A stretch of 64,000 nucleotides of DNA, taken from NCBI GenBank assembly GCA_963707835.1, contig CAVPRI010000002.1, positions 496,001 to 560,000 of the forward strand, given 5' to 3'. The position numbers and the translations under genes were made by a program. Below the pieces are notes generated by a model that saw nothing but the letters and a program-made list of their open reading frames with translations, searched no databases and had not been told where the DNA came from. This document shows positions 57,304-64,000 of this stretch, piece by piece. Position 1 is the first letter of the stretch, and every line of letters begins with the position of its first letter. The DNA comes from Bog-473 sp963707835. Its GTDB lineage: Bacteria > Actinomycetota > Acidimicrobiia > Acidimicrobiales > RAAP-2.

Positions 57304-58528
57304 AACGCTCGGCGTTCGAGCGCCTGGGAGGCGGCGGCGGGATGCGCAGCCCGAGCAGCTTGGCCAGCGCCGGCACGGCACCGGCCGCGTGCAGGGCCGC
57401 CTGACGAGCCACCTCGTCGGCGGGGATGCCGGCCGGCTTGACCGTGCGGCGGACCGGGGAGGCCACGACGGCGTCGAGCAGCTTCATCCATTCCTCGGGT
57501 GGTGACGCCGCGGTCAATGCCTCCCCGGCCGCACCAGCCAGCGTGACGGCAAGCTCGGCTGGGATACGTGTGCCGGGTTCGGGCGGACGGATGGACGCCT
57601 CGACCGCCTGGAGCACCCGACCGTCCCTGAGGGCGTTGGTGATGCGGGCCAGCCACTCCTCGCGCAGCGCGGTCGTGCGCTGATCGAGGGAGTCGTGGAG
57701 CACCTTGGCCATGGCCCGGCCCTCGTCGTCGAGGTTCACCGTGCGCGACGCCGCCACCACGGTACGGAGCTCGCGCAGGCGGTACTCCTTGCCCGCGCTC
57801 TGCGCCACGGCGGCCCGGTCCTTCCAGTCGGCCAGCCGCACGGTCGGCAGCAGCTCCTCGGCCATCGCCACCAGCGCGTCGGGGGCGACCGGCGGCTTGC
57901 CCGCCGCCTTGGCTGCCGTGTTCTGTGCGTCGATGGCCTGGCGCACGGCCTGAAGTCCGCCACGCAGCAACTGCTCGGCCACGGGGATCTGCTCGGGCCG
58001 CAACGAGGCCAGCATGGCATTGCGGTGCGTGGTCGAGGTCGGCTGGGTCGGGCGCTCGCCACGCGCCGGGCGTCCCTCTGCGTCACCGGGCCGGCGCCCG
58101 CCCGGCCGGCGAGGACCTCCACCGCTCCGGGAGCGCTCACCGCGGTCGTGCCCGGGGGCACCGTCGTCCGATCGACCCGCGGATCGGCGTGGGCGACCCT
58201 CTCCCGAACCGCCGTCTCGGCGCTTCCGGCCCGAACCGGGTGCCAGGATGACCGAGACGTCGGGCGCGCGCTTGGGCGTGCCCCGCACCTCGATGCGGCC
58301 CTCCGCGTCCTCGGGCGAACGCGGTGTCTTGACGGCGGTGAGCGAGAGGATCTCGATGCCGTCGAGACCCACCTCGATGTCGGCCCGCAAGAGCGCGCCC
58401 ACACCCTCGCCCGGCGGAACGAGTGAACCGTCGACGGTGCCCTTGGGCTGACGGGCCCCAGCGGCACGCCAGGTCCACGACCCATCGTCCATCCGACTCG
58501 TCAACTCGATCTCAATCCGGCGTGACAT
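57284..58528 (-). CDS. Uncharacterised protein with Arg/Gly-rich linker (414 residues)
   Basis: N-terminal domain about 1-105 (RIEIELTSRMDDGSWTWRAAGARQPKGTV, VEVGLDGIEILSL, IEVRGTP) looks like an OB/S1-like beta barrel, inferred from strand spacing and short loops. Residues about 106-165 are a disordered RGG-type linker (RRDGGSGEGRPRRSAGRS). The C-terminal domain about 170-414 is helical (LRPEQIPVAEQLLRGGLQAVRQAIDAQN ... LREEWLARITNAL). No catalytic motif. Possibly an RNA-binding regulator (inference). ATG start; convergent with the GNAT gene. Confidence 0.6.
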   Translation of the reverse strand: MSRRIEIELTSRMDDGSWTWRAAGARQPKGTVDGSLVPPGEGVGALLRADIEVGLDGIEILSLTAVKTPRSPEDAEGRIEVRGTPKRAPDVSVILAPGSGRKRRDGGSGEGRPRRSAGRSDDGAPGHDRGERSRSGGGPRRPGGRRPGDAEGRPARGERPTQPTSTTHRNAMLASLRPEQIPVAEQLLRGGLQAVRQAIDAQNTAAKAAGKPPVAPDALVAMAEELLPTVRLADWKDRAAVAQSAGKEYRLRELRTVVAASRTVNLDDEGRAMAKVLHDSLDQRTTALREEWLARITNALRDGRVLQAVEASIRPPEPGTRIPAELAVTLAGAAGEALTAASPPEEWMKLLDAVVASPVRRTVKPAGIPADEVARQAALHAAGAVPALAKLLGLRIPPPPPRRSNAERFSPAAG

Positions 58529-58687
58529 GCGGCGGACACGCTACCGCGCGCTGCCCCTGGCCGAGTTCGGACCCGGGGCGGCATCCCCTAACATGAGCCG
58601 CGGGTGTCCCCGGGGTATGCCATCCCCCGCAGACTCCCGCCCCACGAACGGTGCGAAGCGCCCGCGTCCGAGCAGGAGGAATCGTCA

Positions 58688-60178
<1,491 letters not shown>

Positions 60179-60200
60179 CCGGGAGCCGCGTGCCCGGGAG

Positions 60201-60707
60201 TTAGACCGAGAGTTCCCCGTACGCGTTGCGGCAGGCGGCGAGCTCGTCGAGCGCCCGCCGGCGCCCGGCGAATCCCTCGACCTGGGTCGACTTCTGCGGC
60301 TCGAGGTCCTTGTAGATGCTGAAGAAGTGGGCGATCTCGTTGCGCAGGTGCGCCGGGACATCCTCGATGTCATTGGCCCCGTCCCACTGGGGGTCGTGCT
60401 CGAGCACGCAGATCAACTTGGCGTCGACCCCCTTCTCGTCGTGCATCGAGAACATGCCGAGGATGCGGGCGCGCACCACACAGCCCGGGAAGGTGGGATC
60501 GGTGACGAGAACCAACGCATCGAGCGGGTCCCCGTCACCGGCCAGGGTGTCGGGAATGAAGCCGTAGTCCGCCGGATAGGTCGTGGCGGTGAAGAGCCGG
60601 CGGTCCAGCCGGATGACGTGGTGCTCGTGGTCGTACTCGTACTTGTTCCGGCTGCCCGTGGGGATCTCGATCACCACGTCGACCGCTTCGTCGGAGCTCG
60701 AGCTCAC
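60201..60707 (-). CDS. ppa: Inorganic pyrophosphatase, family I
   Basis: 168 residues. Active-site motifs: EIPTGSRNKYEYD (with Lys and Glu), YPADYGFIPDTLAGDGDPLDALVLV (metal-binding Asp residues), KLICVLEHDP, and IAHFFSIYKDLE. Start GTG at 60707 fits family length (about 165-175); the longer frame upstream overlaps the fusion-protein gene tail. It hydrolyses pyrophosphate to drive biosynthesis. Convergent with the htrA-like gene. Confidence 0.93.
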   Translation of the reverse strand: MSSSSDEAVDVVIEIPTGSRNKYEYDHEHHVIRLDRRLFTATTYPADYGFIPDTLAGDGDPLDALVLVTDPTFPGCVVRARILGMFSMHDEKGVDAKLICVLEHDPQWDGANDIEDVPAHLRNEIAHFFSIYKDLEPQKSTQVEGFAGRRRALDELAACRNAYGELSV

Positions 60708-60816
60708 GACAGTGGTGGGGGAGTCCGGTTGGGCAGGTCGATCCCGCACCGCGCCATGGGTCTCACGGTAGTGCTCGTGGATGCCCCCACGCGCCACCCG
60801 CGCCGCCCCTTGGCCG

Positions 60817-62496
60817 TCAGCCGCCGCCGGCCGACGAGCGCCGGAAGAAGCCACCGCCCCCGAACCCTGCACCGCCGCCTGGGAAGCCGCTTCCCCCGCC
60901 GCCGAGCAGGTTCCCGAGACCGGTGGTGTTCGAGCTGGTGCTCGACGAAGGCACCGCCTCCGAGTAGTCGGCGAGCACCACGCTCTGCCCGGGAGTCAGG
61001 CCCGAGAGGACCTGGGTGTACTCGTTGCCCACCATGCCGGTCCTCACCACCTTGCGGGTGAGCTGACCGCTGTCGAGCTCGAGCACGTAGGTGCGCGACC
61101 CGAGGGTCTGCACCGCCGAGGTGGGCACGGCGACCACGTGGGAGACCTGGCCGGTCGAGATGGTGACGTTGGCCGCCGAACCCGCGTGCAGGCCTCCCGC
61201 GGTCGCCGGGAGGGCCACCACGACCGGGTACGAGTAGCCCGACGTGCCCGACTCCACCGGACCGACCTGGGCCACGGTCCCGGCCAGGTTCCCGTCGACC
61301 CCGTCAACCTCGACCGACGCGGACTGCCCAACCTTGACCGAGGGGACCTGTGCGCTGTCGAGGGTCGCGAGTGCCTCGTAGGAGCTGGTCCCGATGATCG
61401 TGATGGACTCCGTGCTCGAACCTGCCGTGACGGTGTCACCGACGTTGATGCCGACCGAGACCACCGTCCCGGCGATCGGGCTGCTCAGCGTGGCCCCGTT
61501 CAGTGACTGCTGCGCCTCCGTGAGCTGGGCCTCCGCCATGTCGATGCTCGCCTGGTCGCTGGCGATCTGCTGTGGCGTGTCCGTGGCCGCACCCGATCCG
61601 CCCGTCCCGCCCGAACCGGAGCCTCCGGCGGTGGTGATGGCTGCGGTCAGGACGGCCGCGCCGGTCGATCCCGAGGGTGCTGCGGTCGTGTGGGCGGGGG
61701 AGGAGCCCGGCCCGCCCGAACCGGAACCGGTCGGGGTCACGCCGAGTGCCTGACCGAGTGCGCTCTCGTCCTTCGAGACCGCGCTCTGGTCCTTGGACAC
61801 CACCTGCTCGTCGGCCGAAACGGTTTGGAGGGCCGCTTCACAGGTCGCCTGCCCCGACGTGGTCGCCGTGTTGGCGCTCGTGCAGTCCTTCTGCGCCTGC
61901 GCCAGGTCGGCCGCCTCCTTCTGCTGGTCGGTGCCGAGCGTCGCCTCGTCCTGGGTCAGCGTCGTCTGTGCCTGGGTGACCGCAGCGTCCTGTCCGCCCC
62001 CGGAGGCCCCCGACGCCGGGACGGTCGTCCCCGCCGAGCCCTGCCCGGACGAGCCGGAGGCCGCGCTCCCCGAAGACGTGCCGGCCGCCGCGCTCGACTG
62101 CGCCGCTTCGTCCTCGGCCAGCTTGGCTTGGTCAGCCTGGACGGTCGACTGCGCGGAGGAGACGGCCTCGCTCAGCGCGGTCGTGTCGAGCGTGCCCAGG
62201 GTCTGGCCGGCGGTCACGGTCTGACCGGTCGCCACCGTCACGGTGGCCACCTTCCCACCCACCTGGAACGACGACGTCGCGTCGCTCACAGGCTCGACGT
62301 TGCCGACCACGGTGAGCGTGGTGGCGATGTCCGCCCGTGTCACGTCGGCGGTGCGGTACCCCGAGCTGCCGCTGCTCACCGCTGCCCACGCTGCGACGCC
62401 TCCGCCCACGATGACCACGAAGGCCACGATGCCGACCACGACGGCGCGCTGGTGTGCGGCGCGGCCCCAGGACACCTTCGACCTAGGCACTGCCAC
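60817..62496 (-). CDS. Membrane fusion (periplasmic adaptor) protein, MacA/HlyD-like
   Basis: About 559 residues. Membrane helix near residues 14-36 (AVVVGIVAFVVIVGGGVAAWAA), lipoyl-like half-motifs VGGKVATVTVATGQTVTAGQTLGTLD and LSSPIAGTVVSVGINVGDTVTAGS, a long alpha-hairpin rich in Ala/Gln/Ser with a Gly/Ser-rich low-complexity insertion, and beta-barrel domains (YEALATLDSAQVPSVKVGQ, VALPATAGGLHAGSAANV). The C-terminus is Gly/Phe-rich (GGGGSGFPGGG). The start GTG at 62496 overlaps the upstream gene. Actinobacterial MacA-like adaptors work with MacB-like ABC exporters; the partner permease is at 63424. Confidence 0.82.
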   Translation of the reverse strand: MAVPRSKVSWGRAAHQRAVVVGIVAFVVIVGGGVAAWAAVSSGSSGYRTADVTRADIATTLTVVGNVEPVSDATSSFQVGGKVATVTVATGQTVTAGQTLGTLDTTALSEAVSSAQSTVQADQAKLAEDEAAQSSAAAGTSSGSAASGSSGQGSAGTTVPASGASGGGQDAAVTQAQTTLTQDEATLGTDQQKEAADLAQAQKDCTSANTATTSGQATCEAALQTVSADEQVVSKDQSAVSKDESALGQALGVTPTGSGSGGPGSSPAHTTAAPSGSTGAAVLTAAITTAGGSGSGGTGGSGAATDTPQQIASDQASIDMAEAQLTEAQQSLNGATLSSPIAGTVVSVGINVGDTVTAGSSTESITIIGTSSYEALATLDSAQVPSVKVGQSASVEVDGVDGNLAGTVAQVGPVESGTSGYSYPVVVALPATAGGLHAGSAANVTISTGQVSHVVAVPTSAVQTLGSRTYVLELDSGQLTRKVVRTGMVGNEYTQVLSGLTPGQSVVLADYSEAVPSSSTSSNTTGLGNLLGGGGSGFPGGGAGFGGGGFFRRSSAGGG

Positions 62497-63409
62497 CCGC
62501 CGACCCGGCACGGAAGAAGCCGCCACCGCCGGGGAACCCGCCTCGACCGGTGCAGCTGGTCGCCCCAGTCGAGGTGATGCGCACCGTCGTGGCGGTCACC
62601 GCTCCGTTTGTGGCGGCCGGGCCGAAGGCGCTCACGCAGTCACCCACGGCGAGCTCGCTCGACGAGGCCGACTGGTTGGCGCTCACGGTCGTCGAGCTCG
62701 AGGTCGTGATGGAGAGCTTCTCCGCCTTGGGGGTGGCCGGCTCCTTCGTCTTGCTGGTGCTGCTCGAGCTCCCGCTCGGGCGCCCACGCAGGCTCCCGAG
62801 CGCCAGCGTGGTTCCCGACAGCGTGACCGTCGGTCCCTTCACGGCCGTGACCTTGCCGTTCGCCACCGACAGCGAGGCGAACGGGTTGCTCGAGCCCGAC
62901 GGGAAGCTCGGACGGGTACCGCCGCCCTCACCTCCACCGGGGAACCCGCCACCGCCGGAGCCTCCTCTGAACGCGAAGCCGCCCTGCCCACCCCCGGGGG
63001 CGCCGACGCCAGCGGCGCCGCGCCCGCCGGTGCACGATCCGCTCGATGTCGGCGTCGTGACGGTGATGCTGCGCGCGGCGATGGTCGTCTTCGACTTCTT
63101 CGATGCCGTGCCGGTCACCGAGACGCAGTCGCCCGCGGTGAGCGATCCGACCGACTCGGAGACGGTCTTCGAGAAGGTCGTCGTGCCGGTCCAGTTCACC
63201 GTGGTCTGTCCGGAGCTGGCGTTCTGCACCTCCATGCTCGAGCCGCTCAGGGCGGCCACGCTGCCGCTGGCGCCGATCGGCGGGCTCGTGGTGGTGGCGG
63301 CGCCGGCCGACGCCGCGCCGGCCACGGTCATGGCCATGGCGGCTCCGCCACCGATCACAAAACGAACCAGGCGTCGGCGATTCGAGCTCTGGCGAGTGGG
63401 CATCTGCAT
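62483..63409 (-). CDS. Secreted DUF5666-like protein
   Basis: 308 residues, signal peptide (MQMPTRQSSNRRRLVRFVIGG ... AAMAMTVAGAASAGA). Two similar beta domains at about 40-125 and 190-285, each with the pattern GSVAALSGSSMEVQ.. / GKVTAVKGPTVTLSG and ending in an extra-cytoplasmic Cys segment (GDCVSVTGTA, GDCVSAFGPA), separated by a Gly-rich tract (GGGQGGFAFRGGSGGGGFPGGG). This matches DUF5666. The encoding sequence overlaps the fusion-protein gene start by about 14 bp and follows the permease by 14 bp, so all three are one operon. Possibly an exported cargo or an accessory factor of the exporter. Confidence 0.75.
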   Translation of the reverse strand: MQMPTRQSSNRRRLVRFVIGGGAAMAMTVAGAASAGAATTTSPPIGASGSVAALSGSSMEVQNASSGQTTVNWTGTTTFSKTVSESVGSLTAGDCVSVTGTASKKSKTTIAARSITVTTPTSSGSCTGGRGAAGVGAPGGGQGGFAFRGGSGGGGFPGGGEGGGTRPSFPSGSSNPFASLSVANGKVTAVKGPTVTLSGTTLALGSLRGRPSGSSSSTSKTKEPATPKAEKLSITTSSSTTVSANQSASSSELAVGDCVSAFGPAATNGAVTATTVRITSTGATSCTGRGGFPGGGGFFRAGSAGGSA

Positions 63410-63423
63410 CTCGGTGATTCCTC

Positions 63424-64000
63424 CTATTCGCTGCGTAGAGCGTCGATCGGAGCCAGTGCCGCGGCACGGCTGGCGGGGTAGACGCCGAAGAGGACGCCGA
63501 TCGCCAGGGCGATGGCCAGTGCACCCACCACCGCCGTCGCGCTCGTGGTCATGGGGTCCCCGACGAGGCCGGGGAGGTAGAGCACGCCGAGGAGGCCCGC
63601 CACGACGCCGAGGATCCCACCGAGGATGCCCAACGCCGACGCCTCGACCAGGAACTGGCGCCGGATCGCCCGTGGTGTGGCGCCGAGTGCCTTGCGCAGC
63701 CCGATCTCGCGGACGCGTTCGGTCACCGAGACCAACATGATGTTCATGACACCGATGCCTCCCACGATGAGGGAGATGGCCGCGATGCCCCCGAGCAGGA
63801 TGGTCAGCGTGTGGGACACCGACGTATTGGCTGCGATCAGCGACGCCTCGGACGTGATGGCGAAGTCGGCATCGGACGAGGTCGAGATCCCGTGCAGTCG
63901 GAGGAGGAGGTGGTCAGCCTCCTGGTAGGCCGCCGTCAGGTCCGCCGAGGAGCGGGCCTGCACGGCGATCGAGCTGACCGAGTTGCGCGACGTGCCCCCG
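63424..64000 (-). CDS. MacB/FtsX-type ABC transporter permease (partial at right edge)
   Basis: The open frame continues past the right edge. Visible C-terminal part (about 190 residues) has the FtsX family domain: LTILLGGIAAISLIVGGIGVMNIMLVSVTERVREIGLRKALGATPRAIRRQFLVEASALG, followed by two more membrane helices and the conserved YPASRAAALAPIDALRSE ending. The usual N-terminal ATPase/large periplasmic domain lies outside the window. Forms the inner-membrane channel with the adaptor protein. Confidence 0.88.
   Translation of the reverse strand, partial: GGTSRNSVSSIAVQARSSADLTAAYQEADHLLLRLHGISTSSDADFAITSEASLIAANTSVSHTLTILLGGIAAISLIVGGIGVMNIMLVSVTERVREIGLRKALGATPRAIRRQFLVEASALGILGGILGVVAGLLGVLYLPGLVGDPMTTSATAVVGALAIALAIGVLFGVYPASRAAALAPIDALRSE

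Overview
This 64 kb window is chromosomal DNA from a high-GC actinobacterium, most likely a member of the class Acidimicrobiia. The class-level guess is an inference. It rests on a complete Pup-proteasome locus in actinobacterial order (trmI, arc/mpa, dop, pup, prcB, prcA, pafA, tatA/B, tatC, Ski2-like helicase), a fused FbiC for coenzyme F420, a short-chain 6-phosphogluconate dehydrogenase, DUF4193, and three secreted proteins carrying a 42-residue GYW...SDGGIFxFGDA repeat that I associate with Acidimicrobiia. No ribosomal RNA, CRISPR array, transposase or integrase gene is visible.

Region 1 (1-12.4 kb) is accessory and partly decayed. It holds the end of a polysaccharide-export ABC ATPase, a stump of a methyltransferase, a family 2 glycosyltransferase, a frameshifted polysaccharide deacetylase, tRNA-Pro(GGG), a secreted GYW-repeat protein bracketed by the tRNA and a degenerate copy of its 3' half, a methyltransferase, an amidohydrolase-like protein and a hexapeptide acyltransferase. 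Then come two inverted, about 93% identical, orphan substrate-binding proteins that share promoter blocks and terminator hairpins, and the tail of a dead short-chain dehydrogenase. Surface-glycan synthesis is the common theme on the left.

Region 2 (12.4-31.4 kb) is metabolic: a secreted CAP/IPT/GYW-repeat protein, PspA, a CorA-like transporter, a patatin, thiS and thiO, glutamate synthase gltB-gltD, glucose-6-phosphate isomerase, a lytic transglycosylase-NlpC/P60 protein and an acyl-CoA synthetase. gltB, gltD, pgi, the acyl-CoA synthetase and the patatin read as well-conserved proteins broken by single-base indels, mostly insertions. I read these as probable sequence errors rather than gene death.

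Region 3 (31.4-43.5 kb) has ThpR and then a seven-gene minus-strand operon: tkt, tal, gnd, pgl, fbiC, a LOG-family gene, and an N-acetylmuramoyl-L-alanine amidase with GYW repeats. No zwf is present. The fbiC-pgl neighbourhood suggests that F420-dependent glucose-6-phosphate oxidation could feed this pathway (inference). Three tiny membrane-protein genes and trmI follow.

Region 4 (43.5-57.3 kb) is the Pup-proteasome block followed by Tat translocase genes, a Ski2-like helicase, an unusual two-domain ThyX-like protein, an acidic DUF4193 zinc-ribbon protein, an uncharacterised protein and a GNAT acetyltransferase. Region 5 (57.3-64 kb) has an uncharacterised RNA-binding-like protein, an HtrA-type protease, inorganic pyrophosphatase, and a MacA/MacB-like cassette (membrane fusion protein, secreted DUF5666-like protein, FtsX-type permease) that runs off the right edge.
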